Below, piece after piece: positions 31,374 through 41,251 of a stretch of 64,000 nucleotides of DNA. The notes under the pieces are model-generated. The model was not told the DNA's origin and did no database searches. It worked only from the letters and a program-made list of their open reading frames with translations. Source of the DNA: Symbiodinium natans (taxonomy: Eukaryota; Sar; Dinophyceae; Suessiales; Symbiodiniaceae); assembly GCA_905221605.1 (NCBI GenBank), contig CAJNDS010001469.1:229501-293500 (forward strand), given 5' to 3'. A program made the translations under genes and the position numbers. Within the stretch, counting starts at the first letter, position 1; each line of letters opens with the position of its first letter.

Positions 31374-31471
31374 CCATGTACCTCTATAGTATATACTTGG
31401 GCCTTAAAGGGGTTCCTATATAGTAGCTTTAGGGCCCAAGTATATACCATACAGGTACATGGATCCTTTGG
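31374..31471. repeat. Foldback element FB-A
   Basis: CCCAAAGGATCCATGTACCT pairs with AGGTACATGGATCCTTTGG; inner ATATACTTGGGCC pairs with GGCCCAAGTATAT. Confidence 0.85.
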
Positions 31472-31557
31472 TAAACCCTAAACCCTAAACCCTAAACCCT
31501 AAACCCTAAACCCTAAACCCTAAACCCTAAACCCTAAACCCTACATGGATCCTTTGG
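31456..31557 (-). repeat. Telomeric tract bracketed by a 16-bp duplication of an FB-A end
   Basis: About ten CCCTAAA units (31473-31541) lie between two exact copies of TACATGGATCCTTTGG (31456-31471 and 31542-31557). The duplicated bases are the end of the adjacent FB-A palindrome. Confidence 0.85.
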
Positions 31558-32009
31558 GCAAGGGATCGGGTGAGACAGGCCGCAGTGAAAAGCCTGAGCG
31601 GCGACACGGCAACAGCACCGCCTGCAACGCCCGCATCAGTGGCCTGGCTCAAGTGTAGGAGGTTTAGGGTTTAGGGTGTTCCAAAGTGCCGCGGTCCCGA
31701 CCCGCGCCAGTGGTGGCGGGTCGGGCCGCCTCGGTGCAGCGGATCCCACCCCAGCCACCCAAACTGCCGCCTTTTTCGGGTTTAGAGCGGTCTACCCTCC
31801 ACAGCCCCCCTATCAAGGGGGCTGACCTCGAGTCTCCCCGCTGGCCGGGGTGGGACGTGTTGACTGCTGCTGTTGCTTGAGCCTACACTTTCCTGGATCA
31901 ACAGGGAGCGGGACAATCTGTTTCACCCATACTGTGTTTAAGACACCCTCAAGCCCCATTCCGGACCCAAGCTCATTCATATGGCAGAATGGCGAGGGCC
32001 AAGCGCGGC
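31558..32009. other. No gene seen
   Basis: GC-rich unique sequence with open frames on both strands (31686-32025) and no domain; a telomeric stub at 31660-31678. Confidence 0.3.
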
Positions 32010-32110
32010 AGGCCCGGCCACCCACTGGCGCAAGGGCCCTGGCGGGAGCAACTGCCGGGGCGACCCTGGCGGGGGCAACCCTGGCACGGGCAACCCTGGA
32101 AGGGGCAAGG
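32010..32110. repeat. GC-rich 15-bp minisatellite, block 1
   Basis: Units of GGCGGGGGCAACCCT type; the first block of a set extending to 33.76 kb. Confidence 0.8.
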
Positions 32111-32145
32111 CGAGGTTTTTTTGTATTAAAAATACGTCTTATTTC

Positions 32146-32246
32146 CTTACTGGCCCAAAACCCAACTTTTCAACTTTTGGGCTTCCTATAAGGTAGTTTA
32201 TTCTGAAAGTTCCAACTTTTATTTCCTTGGGTTTTGGGCCAGTAAG
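32146..32246. repeat. 19-bp inverted repeat in AT-rich sequence
   Basis: CTTACTGGCCCAAAACCCA (32146-32164) and its exact complement (32228-32246) enclose 63 bp. The surrounding sequence is AT-rich and unlike the minisatellite on either side. Inverted repeats of this kind are common in dinoflagellate mitochondrial DNA, but the origin here is a guess. Confidence 0.7.
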
Positions 32247-32279
32247 TTTCTCTCTCTACATATATATATATATATATGT

Positions 32280-32755
32280 CAACCTTGGCGGGGGCAACCC
32301 TGGCGGGGCCCTGGCGGGGGTGACTACTAATGGGAAACCCTGGCAATTAATTAATAGAGAACTTTGACAGGGCCCTTCGCACTTGAAGCCCTGCTCGGCA
32401 ACTAAGCAAAACTTCATAGAGAAGGACGACGAAGCCTCGCCAGCGCGCGAAGAGGACGAGGTGCGTAGGGCCGTCGCAGAGAAGGTGCGCAATTCCTGAG
32501 TAGGCGACGTGAGGAGGCGCGGAACCCTGACAGGGCAACCCCTGGCGGGGGCAAGCCTGGCGGGGCAACCCTGCCAAGGGCAACCCTAACTCGGCGGCAA
32601 CCCTGGCGGGGGCAACCCTGGTGGGGGCAACCCTGGCAGGGGTAAAACTGGGCAACCCGGCGGGGTTGCGATAAAAACCATTAAATCTACTGGACGTCTT
32701 AATTTTAAAATAGAATGACATTGAAAGACTTCTCATAAAGTAAAATAGGATGAAA
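32280..32755. repeat. Minisatellite blocks 2 and 3 with a non-repetitive spacer
   Basis: GGCGGGGGCAACCCT units at 32280-32340 and 32520-32665. The spacer 32344-32510 contains 'GAGAACTTTGACAGGGCCC' and 'GCGCAATTCCTGAGTAGGCG', both recurring in 33208-33300, so the spacer is itself repeated. Confidence 0.7.
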
Positions 32756-33052
32756 GATAATGAATCCTGCATTTTTATTTGGTACAGCTTTTAGCATAGC
32801 ATATTGGCATAAGAAATACCATTCAGGTACGATATGTAAGGGAGTAAGTAATCCACATGCTTCTACTGCATTCACTGGATGTGAGAAAGAAGAGAAGCCG
32901 AAATGAATTTGAAGAAGATATAGATCGAGAATTAATATCTTTCCATAGAAATCTTCACTAATAATGAAAGGGAAAAATGCCATTTTATTTTTAGTGGAAT
33001 TCCTTAAAGGAATATTAGAAGATAGAACATGTAGTTTGAAAATATGAAAAAT
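32756..33052 (-). pseudogene. cob: Mitochondrial cytochrome b (cob) fragment in nuclear-type DNA
   Basis: On the minus strand about 99 codons read as the C-terminal third of cytochrome b. In order they show a helix ending LHVLSSN, a loop, FPFIISEDFYG, a membrane segment LYLLQIHFGF, then HPVNA and TPLHIVPEWYFL with the PEWY motif of the quinol-oxidation (Qo) site (32813-32827), and AMLKAVPNKNAG. Family similarity stops at about 32756, short of the last helices, and begins abruptly at 33052. The fragment is strongly AT-rich while both sides are a GC-rich minisatellite. There is no start codon, the 5' two thirds and the end are missing, and the flanks read into repeat frames. I take it as a nuclear copy of mitochondrial DNA. 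A mitochondrial contig joined in by assembly is the main alternative. Confidence 0.85.
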
Positions 33053-33207
33053 GGCGGGGACAACCCTGGGCATCCTGGCGGGCAACCCTGGCGGGGCAAC
33101 CTGACAGGGCAACCCTGGCGGGGGCAACCTGGCGGGGGCAACCCTGGCAGAGGCAACCCGTGAGGTATACGCATATATTGATTTCTATATGTCTGGACCC
33201 TGGCGGG
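33053..33207. repeat. GC-rich minisatellite, block 4
   Basis: GGCGGGGGCAACCTG units adjoining the cob fragment; ends in an AT-rich stub CATATATTGATTTCTATATG. Confidence 0.75.
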
Positions 33208-33764
33208 GGCCACTAATGGAGAACTTTGGCAGGGCCCAAGGACGACGAAGCATACAGGTGCACAATTCCTGAATAGGCGGCGAGGCCAATTTCGGGAAGG
33301 CAACCGCCCTGCTGGGCAACTGGTGGGGGCAACCCTCTGGCAGGGGCAACTCTGGTGGCAACCCTGGCGGGGGCAACCCTGGCGGGGAACCCTGGCAAGG
33401 GCAACCCTGGCGGGGGCAACCTGGCGGGGCAACCCTGGCGGGGGCAACCCTGGCGGGGGCAACCCTGGCGGGGGCAACCCTGGCGGGGGCAACCCTGGCA
33501 GGGGCAACCCTGGCGGGGGCAACCCTGGCGGGGGCTGGCGGGTAGGGGCAACCCTGGTGGGGGCAACCCTGGTGGGGGCAACCCTGGCGGGGAACCCTGG
33601 CGGGGGCAACCCTGGCAACTCTGGCGGGGGCAACCCTGGCGGGGCAACCCTGGCGGCGGCAACCCTGGCGGGGGCAACCCTGGCGGGGGGCAACCTGGCT
33701 GGCGGGGGCAACCCTGTGGGGGAACCCTGGCGGGGGCAACCTGGCGGGGGCGCAACAGCTTCTT
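33208..33764. repeat. GC-rich 15-bp minisatellite, main block
   Basis: About 28 units GGCGGGGGCAACCCT (33310-33764) with length variants, preceded by a repeat-family spacer (33208-33300). Open frames of 140-235 codons on both strands here are Gly/Asn/Pro or Pro/Gly/Leu repeats with no phase-independent meaning. Confidence 0.9.
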
Positions 33765-33947
33765 AGGCCCGACCTCCCCCGCCGGGGTCGCGCGTCGGGG
33801 GTTTAGGGTTAATCCATTATTACATTGTGCCCTATGGCTAGCAGGGATGCATCAGGTGTGGCAAGCTCGATCTGCTTGGCAAAGCAAGCAGATCTCGAAG
33901 CGGTAGCGTTCAGTTGTACCGGCCGCCGCCTGGCGTGGGCGGCCTAT

Positions 33948-34004
33948 GGTTTAGGGTTTAGGGTTTAGGGTTTAGGGTTTAGGGTTTAGGGTTTAGGGTT
34001 TAGT
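33948..34004 (+). repeat. Interstitial telomeric tract (TTTAGGG)
   Basis: Eight perfect units ending 4 bp before an FB-A element. Confidence 0.9.
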
Positions 34005-34007
34005 TAC

Positions 34008-34115
34008 CCAAAGGATCCATGTACCTGTATGGTATATACTTGGGCCCTAAAGCTACTATATAGGACCCCCTTTAAGGCCCAAGTATATACTATATAGGTA
34101 CATGGATCCTTTGGG
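34008..34115. repeat. Foldback element FB-A
   Basis: CCCAAAGGATCCATGTACCT ... AGGTACATGGATCCTTTGGG, 108 bp. Differs from the copy at 35447-35554 at only a few positions. Confidence 0.9.
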
Positions 34116-34149
34116 CTATAGGGTTTTTACGGTTTGCAGGATTTATAGG

Positions 34150-34184
34150 GTCTATAGGGTTTGTAGGGATTAGGGTTTAGGGTT
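34150..34184 (+). repeat. Degenerate telomeric stub
   Basis: TTTATAGGG, CTATAGGG and TTTAGGG units. Confidence 0.6.
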
Positions 34185-34187
34185 ACT

Positions 34188-34290
34188 GAGCCCAACACAC
34201 CATCAATGAGGAACATACCCTCAATCCTATTCAGGATCCCAATATTGCTGATGTAAGAGTACATTCCTTAATTGAGGGGGTATTGGGCTC
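34188..34290. repeat. Foldback element FB-B
   Basis: GAGCCCAACACACC ... CCTTAATTGAGGGGGTATTGGGCTC. Confidence 0.65.
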
Positions 34291-34400
34291 CCTGCAAATG
34301 TCCGTATTTCGGCTAACCTATATACCATCAAAAAAGGGGGAAACAAGGTAGTTTAGTTGTAGCTGGTGCCATTCCCTTTTTTGTAAGAGTGTATAGCTCC

Positions 34401-34480
34401 CGAAGGATCCATGTACCTCTGTAGCATATACTTGGGCCTTGAAGGTGTTCCTATAGCCTAGCGAGCCCAAGTAGATACTA
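34401..34480. repeat. Foldback element FB-A, interrupted
   Basis: CGAAGGATCCATGTACCT and inner GGGCCTTGAAGG/GAGCCCAAGTAGATACTA are present. The outer right arm is replaced by an FB-D element starting at 34484. Confidence 0.7.
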
Positions 34481-34483
34481 CAT

Positions 34484-34583
34484 CTTGGGATGCTCCCCTT
34501 ATGCCAACAGTCCTTAATAGGGATTATAGTACCCCGATTATAATCCCTATCAAGGGCTGTTAGTATCAGGGGGAACATCCCAG
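34484..34583. repeat. Foldback element FB-D inserted next to or into FB-A
   Basis: CTTGGGATGCTCCCCTTAT...AACAGTCCTTAATAGGGATTATA mirrored by TATAATCCCTATCAAGGGCTGTT...CAGGGGGAACATCCCAG. Confidence 0.8.
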
Positions 34584-34730
34584 TCTGTATAGGTTGTTCT
34601 AGCACTGCAGATTGATGCGTTGGACCGGGCTGTAGGGGGCCTGGCGATGCACAGCCCCGGTGCACAAGTACGTGTCATGCAAGATGCCCAAACATCCCAA
34701 TACCCCTTGATGAGGAATTGGGCTTTAGGG

Positions 34731-34771
34731 TTAGGGTGTAGGGTTTAGGGTTTAGGGTTTAGGGTTTAGGG
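34731..34771 (+). repeat. Interstitial telomeric tract
   Basis: Five to six TTTAGGG units. Confidence 0.8.
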
Positions 34772-35446
34772 GAATCCAGATAAAATCTGCGGGTGTGTTG
34801 CTTAAATGTCTTTACGGACATCGGTTTGTTCGTAAACTGCCCAGCTAGCGGATTCGAGGCCGCGATGCAGAAAAGAGAATCCCAGCTGCAAAAACGGGGT
34901 TGAGGGTTTAGAGTTTTGCATGTTTAGGTTTAGGGTTTCGGGTTTAGAAGGTTTAGGTTTAAGTGTTGGGGCAAATGCACGACCTGTTGGCCACGTCGCT
35001 CTGCTCTCCGGACCACCCAAGAGTCTAGGTGCCCGATAGGCCAAAGATCAGACATGTACCTGAGGCCCTAAACCTACCAATAGATTCCTTCAAGGCCTCA
35101 GTATGTCCTGCATAGGCTCATGGGCCCTTTGGGAATGAAGCTGCAACTAAGGTGGAAAGCACGCCGCCCGAGATGTCAGCAAAGCCGGCGCCAGCGTTAA
35201 TAGAACCAGGCCGGGTCGACGTAGGCCGGCCTGTCTTTGCTCTAAACCCTAAACCGTAAATCCTAAACCCTAAGCCCTAAACCCTACTTGGGGGTTACAC
35301 AACACAAGGGGGTACCTTATTGGGGGTCCTTATGGCTTTTGAGTGGCGAAAAACCAGAATATTCGGGGGAATCGACCTGAGCCCGGTAGGATCAACCCTA
35401 GACTGCCCTCCCCCAAAATTCAACGCCCTAAGCCCTAAACCCTAAA
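34772..35446. other. No gene seen; telomeric stubs
   Basis: Diverged foldback at about 35052-35134 (CATGTACCTGAGGCCC / AGGCTCATGGGCCC) and a CCCTAAA stub at 35245-35287. Confidence 0.45.
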
Positions 35447-35554
35447 CCAAAGGATCCACGTACCTGTATGGTATATACTTGGGCCCTAAAGCTACTATAT
35501 AGGACACCCTTTAAGGCCCAAGTATATACTATATAGGTACATGGATCCTTTGGG
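35447..35554. repeat. Foldback element FB-A
   Basis: Second copy of the 108-bp form at 34008; differences are confined to single bases (for example GGATCCACG for GGATCCATG). Confidence 0.9.
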
Positions 35555-35649
35555 TATAAACCCTCAACCTAAAACCTCAACCCTAAAGACCGAGTGGCCA
35601 ACAACAGACCTAAGCTCCGACGGGCGCGGGCCCGGGAGTGGGAGGCACC

Positions 35650-35702
35650 CCCAAGGTTGTACCCCTAAAGGTTCCCCTTAATAGACTGCTAATCTGGCCC
35701 TT
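35650..35702. repeat. 52-bp dispersed element, copy 1
   Basis: AAGGTTGTACCCCTAAAGGT through CTGCTAATCTGGCCCTT; copy 2 is at 52246-52300 with one or two differences. Confidence 0.85.
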
Positions 35703-36548
35703 CTGCTGCCTTACTGATAATAATCGCAACCCTACGTCTGCACCCTTTAAGCAGGGGAAAGGAACCTGAGTTATTGGGTATGTAACGTACCTGTTTTGTG
35801 AGTTAGCGAGGTTGCTCTTAGGCAAAACCATGTCGTATACCTCATGCTAAGTTCAACGCGTTCTTTAGTATGATGTAAGGCATACTCCTCAATAAAGATG
35901 CAAAAACGGCTTGTTGGCCGGAAGTATAGTTTTGCCACCGGTGGCACAGGACCTGAGCTCACCCGCAGCCCCTCCGACAACGGCGAGACCCAGCTGCATG
36001 GTGATCGTTCTTATTCCATCTTCTGTGTCTGGGCTTTAGAGGCTGGCGCAAGAAGTGCTAGACGTGGGATGTCGGGTCTGTCCTTAAGCCTAGCGGTGTC
36101 ATTGCCATCCGTCCGCCACTGTCTTGCCAAGCTTGAGAGCGAGGCCCTAAACCCTGCCTATGGTATCCTGTCTGTTCTTAAATCAGGATCAGTACCAGTC
36201 TACTTGAGGTCAAGGTCGAAAACTGTGAGGCTAAGTGCCCTTGTCAATACGGCGCCTTGATTTCGTTGGGCTCTGTGCTTTGCAAGCACGATTGACTGGC
36301 AGACGTGGGAATTGCACCCAGATATGGACATCTTTCCCCGGAAGTAACAGCCCAGCTATGTGAGGCTATGTGGGTGACTCGCGATACTGCCTCATTTGTT
36401 CATATAACCCATTGTGGTAACTCATTTCAAGTTCCCGACATACGAAAACCCCAAAGACTGACAGACACTGCTGCAGGAGTGGCCAGAACAGTGGCTGCGA
36501 CGCTTTACCGCCTCGGATCTGGAGGCATGAGCCAAGAGTGCTCACGGG
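35703..36548. other. Unassigned; two open frames of gene-like composition
   Basis: Plus-strand frames 35898-36260 (120 codons) and 36305-36559 (84 codons) have balanced amino-acid composition and are free of repeats, unlike the surroundings. No domain, start context or splice pattern was recognised. They might be remnants of one gene. Confidence 0.25.
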
Positions 36549-36598
36549 TCAGGGTTTAGGGTTTAGGGTTTAGGGTTTAGGGTTAGGGTTTAGGGTTA
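36549..36598 (+). repeat. Interstitial telomeric tract (TTTAGGG)
   Basis: Seven units; one is TTAGGG, a six-base form. Confidence 0.85.
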
Positions 36599-37170
36599 TA
36601 TTGGTTGGTAGTCCGGCAGGGTTTCTGTTTTGTAGGGGGGTTCTTATTGGGGTATCTAGGGGCTATATTGAGGTATAAGGGTAACAGATACAGAGGCCAC
36701 CGGCCTTTGAAAGGTCAGGGTGTTTAGGGTAGGGCTTTTCCTAGCTCAGCCTTTACTGTATTGTACTTTTATTGGGTTAGCGTACCTTTTTTATGGGTGT
36801 CCAAGGGATGGGCTACTATACCCCATCCCTTAGGCATGCCCTTGCTGGGCCGTAGCTCGACAGTATCTAGAACCCAATTACTTGTACAGTAGTTCTTGTT
36901 TGGAGGGGCGCGTGGAGGAGGGGTACAAGTTTGCCCTAAACCCTAAACTCTAAACCCGCTTAAACCCTGGTAAGTGATCCCAGAGGAGGTCTGCTAGGCG
37001 GCCAAAAAAAGCCAACAGGTCAAACACAAATCAGGTAAAGTAGAAATTATTTTTCAGGTAAAGCATTTTCAGGTAAAACAGATTTCACCTGGTAAGCACA
37101 CGGAAGTGCTTTGGTGGTCTGGGTAGGTCCGGAATCCCTGAATCTTCCACCGCTCAACACGATCAACTCA
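36599..37170. other. No gene seen
   Basis: Includes a local repeat of 'CAGGTAAA' (about 37031-37078, three copies). Confidence 0.35.
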
Positions 37171-37225
37171 AGGGTTAGGGTTTGGGTTTTGGGTTTTGGG
37201 TTTAGGGTTTAGGGTTTAGGGTTTT
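37171..37225 (+). repeat. Degenerate telomeric tract
   Basis: TTTGGG, TTTTGGG and TTTAGGG units of 6-7 bp. Confidence 0.75.
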
Positions 37226-38383
37226 GGGGGGTCACGCGCAGGCTGAAGCGCCTTGGCGCGTGTCAAGCAGCAGCCGCTATTTCCAAGACTAGCCCCTCAT
37301 AGTCCCTCTGTTATGTAGGTATGGCAAACACCCACTTGGACAGCTAGTCTCATTAAATAGGGGGCCCCACCCTACACTTATTAATGTTGCTTCCACGTCA
37401 AGTTTGCAGCATGAAGTTGCGCACATGGAACACGTAGCCCATATAGACCAATTAGTAGCCCAGTGCCACCCTTTACCCTTTTTCTTTGGTTATGAGTTCC
37501 CTTATAAAGTGACCAACCAAAAATAGGGTGCCCTTATGATAATATGGTTACTTGGCTACCAAGTCTCACAGTTATTGGTTCCACCAATGTACCAGGGTCA
37601 TGGCGCTCAGAGTCCATACACCTGAACTCGTACCACCCCCCGCCCCAAACTCCGAAGCGTATTCTGCTTCGTGCAATGCCGGACAATCTTTCGTGTGTTT
37701 GGTCGCCCCCCCCCCCCCCCCCCCCAGGTATCCCAAGAAACCTCAAGTATCCCGAAGTGGTGCTATTCTGGTTCAGGTTTTTTTTCTGTAGGGTTTGTCG
37801 TGAAGAGGGGATCTTCCTACAAGAGAGGGTCCCTTACCCCAAGTGCAAGGCCTCAGCCAAAGAAGCTGAGCAGTGGCGAGTCATGGCCAGGCCCGGGGCG
37901 GGGGGGGGGGGGGTGAGGGGTCGCTCTTAACCTTGTGGTACTTTGCCGTAACTTTAGATCCTTACCCTTTTTGGGTTCATTGGGTTTCTTAATAAGGCAG
38001 CTAAAAGTTTAATGTATAGCTACCATCCTGAGTGCAGCCAAGTTAATATAGGTATTCTAGAGCCCAGAGTTGCAGGAGCGTGGTTCTGGAATCCCTTAAA
38101 GCCTTAAAGTCCTAAAACCTGAAAGCCTTGATGGCCTAAACCCAACACCCTGTAAACCCGTCAAAGCCTTGAAATCCTAAGCCTCACAGCAGCCTAAGAA
38201 CGCATCAAGTGCAAGCTCAACAGAGTAGCGGGATATAGGCGATAAAAAAGGGGCAAGACTGTCACGAAGAATCTGCCAGCGACCCGCCTGAATAGCGCGA
38301 CATGACGGGGCTCTGCTCTCAGGTTGCAGAGTACCACGGAGAGCAGTCTCCAGTTTTGTTGTAGGATGTAAAGCAGAATAGTC
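37226..38383. other. No gene seen; homopolymers and dispersed repeat
   Basis: 37452-37560 repeats the 1.9/28.7 kb family. C run at 37707-37725 and G run at 37898-37912. Frames crossing the C run are not credible. Confidence 0.4.
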
Positions 38384-38466
38384 ATAATCATAATCAAAAT
38401 AATTGTAGAATTAATAATAGTAATAATAATAATAGCAATAATAATAATAATAATAATAATCATAAT
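38384..38466. repeat. (AAT)n microsatellite
   Basis: AATAAT/AATAGT repeats over about 80 bp; the opposite strand reads as an Ile run. Confidence 0.9.
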
Positions 38467-40884
38467 TACATGGCCCCTCAGTGTGGTCCCTTGCCTTCTC
38501 GAAAGGTTTTCTCGGGTGTATCAGGGGTATAGAAGGGTTGCCCCACTTCCGGGCCCATGTTACCATGTAACCACCCTACGACAACAAGTATATAGCCACG
38601 GCGACTTGCCAGCTCGGTACCCCAAACCCTAAACCCGAAACCCTAAACCCTAAACCCTCCAGAGGGTGTCTAGGGCTCGGCTGGCCCTTCTTATTCCCGT
38701 TTTTTCGAGTTCAAGGTTTAGGGCTAAGGGTTAGTAGGAGCCAGAGTAGGCCCTGATTCCGCTGTTTTTTCGGGCGTAGGCTCCCTGAGATGAGACGCCC
38801 TCTTTAAACCAACAGGGGCACCTTGTGTGTTCCTAGGTGAACTCTTGGGTCTAGGTTTAGGGCTGGGGGTTGAAGGGTTTCGGTTCACCCATCAGCCAAC
38901 TATGCCAGTAGATAGAGCGCATATTGACAATTCAAAATGTGAGCTTCTCGGCATTTCTCATACACGTGATGTTAGATACCCTCCACTAGATCTTATATGA
39001 AGGTTCCAGTAGTGTAGTTCCTTCTGGAGTTAGTTTTTTCTGAGATTCTAGAAGACTACCACCTAAACCCTGCACCCTAACCCTAAACTCTCAAAAGCCA
39101 CTACATACGAGCCTTTGGGGAATCCAGCCGCTGCAGACAGGAACGCGGCAATCCATGCCTGGAAGGGGTACCGTGACCGAGCGTGGGGCAAAGATGAGCT
39201 GAAGCCCGTCTCAGGCCTGCTACCCAGGATTTATAGGATTTAGAGTCGAGAGTTGAGATTTTAGGGTTTAGGGTTTCGGGTTTAGGGTTTAGGGCAAACC
39301 CTCAGCCCTCAACCCTCAACCCTACCCAGAATGACCTTTCTACCCTATGTTTGTTAGAGATTGCCCTGTCAAGGGAGAAATACCTGAATCGTTGGGTAAA
39401 AGTCATATTGGCCCTTTTGTAAGGTATACAGGTTACTTTATTAGGTAGGGTTAGGGTGTCGGGTTTCAGGTGTAGGGTTTGGGTTTTAGGGCCCAGTCCT
39501 TGGTGGATTTCATGTTCGCGTCTTTACACCCAGCCTGCGCTCGCGTGCAGCAACGCCTGGGTTCAGGGTTTAGGATTTTGGGCCTGGGTCCTGTCCCAGA
39601 TTAGGTGTGCTTAGGGACCAACTGGCTGACTTTGAACCTTCTGGGGTACATACAACCCTACCATAATTGAAAGGTTAGCCTTGTTTGGGCCAGGGTACTT
39701 GGCAACTAGGGGGACCCCATACCCTCAACCCTCGACCTCCTACGGGCTCTGCACCCTAAATCCTAAAACCTAAACCCTGCAAACCGCTTTAGCCTATAAA
39801 CCCCAAAACTATACACACCCCTTAAACCCTATGAACCTGAGACCTAGGTTCATGGGCACTTGTAAGTGCGTAGGGTACTCATAATCCTAGTTCAAAGTAC
39901 CCATGAACCTGCAAGAAAGGCCTTCTCTACCCTAAAGCCGCTCGATTGAAACAGGCCAGACCACTGAAAGCCGCGTGCGGGTTCACGGTTTAGGGTTGAG
40001 GGTGTAGGGTTTAGGGTTTAGGGCTAGGGCTTTAGGGTTTCGGGATAGGGGTTTAGGGTTTAGAGTTGCAAGTTCAGAGGTAAATCGCATGGTTGGCACA
40101 ACTTCTGACTATGAAGCCTCCCCCTGGCATGTCCGAGCGGATTGAGCCCCCAAACCATGTAATTGAGGAGTCGGAATGATTACTATTAGTTTTCCCCTAT
40201 GGCCCCTATAGAAGTAGGCAAGTATGCCATGGTGACCCCGAAACCCTATTCTACTTGCAAACCCCAAAAGCGCCCTACTTCTTACTCCCATATGAAGGCA
40301 TAAACCCCTTGAATCATAGTAAGGATCCCGAGTACATGGTCAGTGCGCAAAATCTCCTTTTTTGGGTAACCGAAATATTCGGGGCCGCCTGGCCACCTTA
40401 TCACAGTAACCCCAAAAACGGCCAAAATTTGGAGCAGTGACCATAAATGTTTCCGGTTTATTCCTTCCCTAAACCCTAAGCTGTTTCCAAAAGAGCCCTT
40501 CATGCCCCGAACTGAAGGTCCATACCTCCAGAGGGTTTAGGGTGTAGAGTTTAGGGCTTAGGGTTTAGGGTATACATCTCAGGTGGAAGGACCCAGAGGA
40601 GGCCCTTATCCCTGGGGGGGCGTGAGGTTCCCTCATAAGCCCCTGTGAACCGAAAAGGTTACCCTAATTCTTCCCAGGTTACTCTTGGGTCACCTTAGAC
40701 CCTAAACCAAAAACCCCCTAAACCCAAAGCCCTAAACCCTAAACCCCTTTTATTCATCGGGAAATTCCTTATTAATAGGGTTTAGGGTTTAGGGTTTAGG
40801 GTTGTTAAAGCCCCGAAGATATGCAAGGTGCGGCTGGGCGGATATGGGGCAACACGGGGCTCCAGAGATTTGGCGCAATTCGCG
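38467..40884. other. No gene seen; foldback and telomeric debris
   Basis: Includes a telomeric stub (38640-38660), the GGTTCCC/CCAGGTTACTCT family at 38763-38850 and 40622-40697, and an FB-E copy with telomeric units in its loop (38992-39117). A small palindrome lies at 39848-39913, with stubs at 39259-39295, 39985-40070, 40540-40570 and 40781-40803. Frames at 40255-40503 have no motif. Confidence 0.45.
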
Positions 40885-41075
40885 GTTTAGGGTTCAGGGC
40901 TTAGGGTTAGGGTTTAGGGTTTAGGGTTTAGGGTTTAGGGTTTAGGGTTTAGGGTTTAGGGTTTAGGGTTTAGGGTTTAGGGTTTAGGGTTTAGGGTTTA
41001 GGGTTCAGGTTCAGGGTTTAGGGTTTAGGGTTTAGGGTTTAGGGTTTAGGGTAGTTTAGGGTTTAGGGTTGAGGG
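40885..41075 (+). repeat. Longest interstitial telomeric tract, abutting the copia element
   Basis: About 26 TTTAGGG units with a few TTCAGGG/GTAGTTTAGG irregularities; ends at GAGGG immediately before the putative TG of the retrotransposon. Confidence 0.9.
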
Positions 41076-41231
41076 TGTTGAAATTGAGCATTGTAAGCAA
41101 GGGTCTTGATTCAAGATGCGCGGACATGTACGAGGAGCATCGCCACCGATGGTGGCTCAAGGGCGAGCAGTGAGAAAATGTAGGGAGCCCGTGCGTGCGA
41201 GAGAGGGTCTTTCGGGACTGTCTGCTCTTCA
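41076..41231 (+). repeat. Possible 5' LTR of the copia element
   Basis: Bounded by TGTTGAA at 41076 and CTTCA at 41231, so it has TG...CA ends, and it sits directly between the telomeric tract and a possible primer site. At 156 bp it would be short, and there is no second copy to prove it. Confidence 0.3.
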
Positions 41232-41233
41232 GT

Positions 41234-41249
41234 TGGTAGCGTTGAGCCG
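41234..41249 (+). promoter_or_regulatory. Possible primer-binding site
   Basis: TGGTAGCGTTGAGCCG, 2 bp after the possible LTR end. It starts with TGG, as sites complementary to a tRNA 3'-CCA do, and resembles the TGGTATCAGAGC of many copia elements only in its first bases. Confidence 0.3.
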
Positions 41250-41251
41250 GG

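Noticed and set aside
33004-33906. Large Pro/Gly/Asn-rich open frames (up to 235 codons) on both strands
   Set aside because: The 15-bp minisatellite keeps all phases open; there is no start context, and the repeat blocks lie in several phases.
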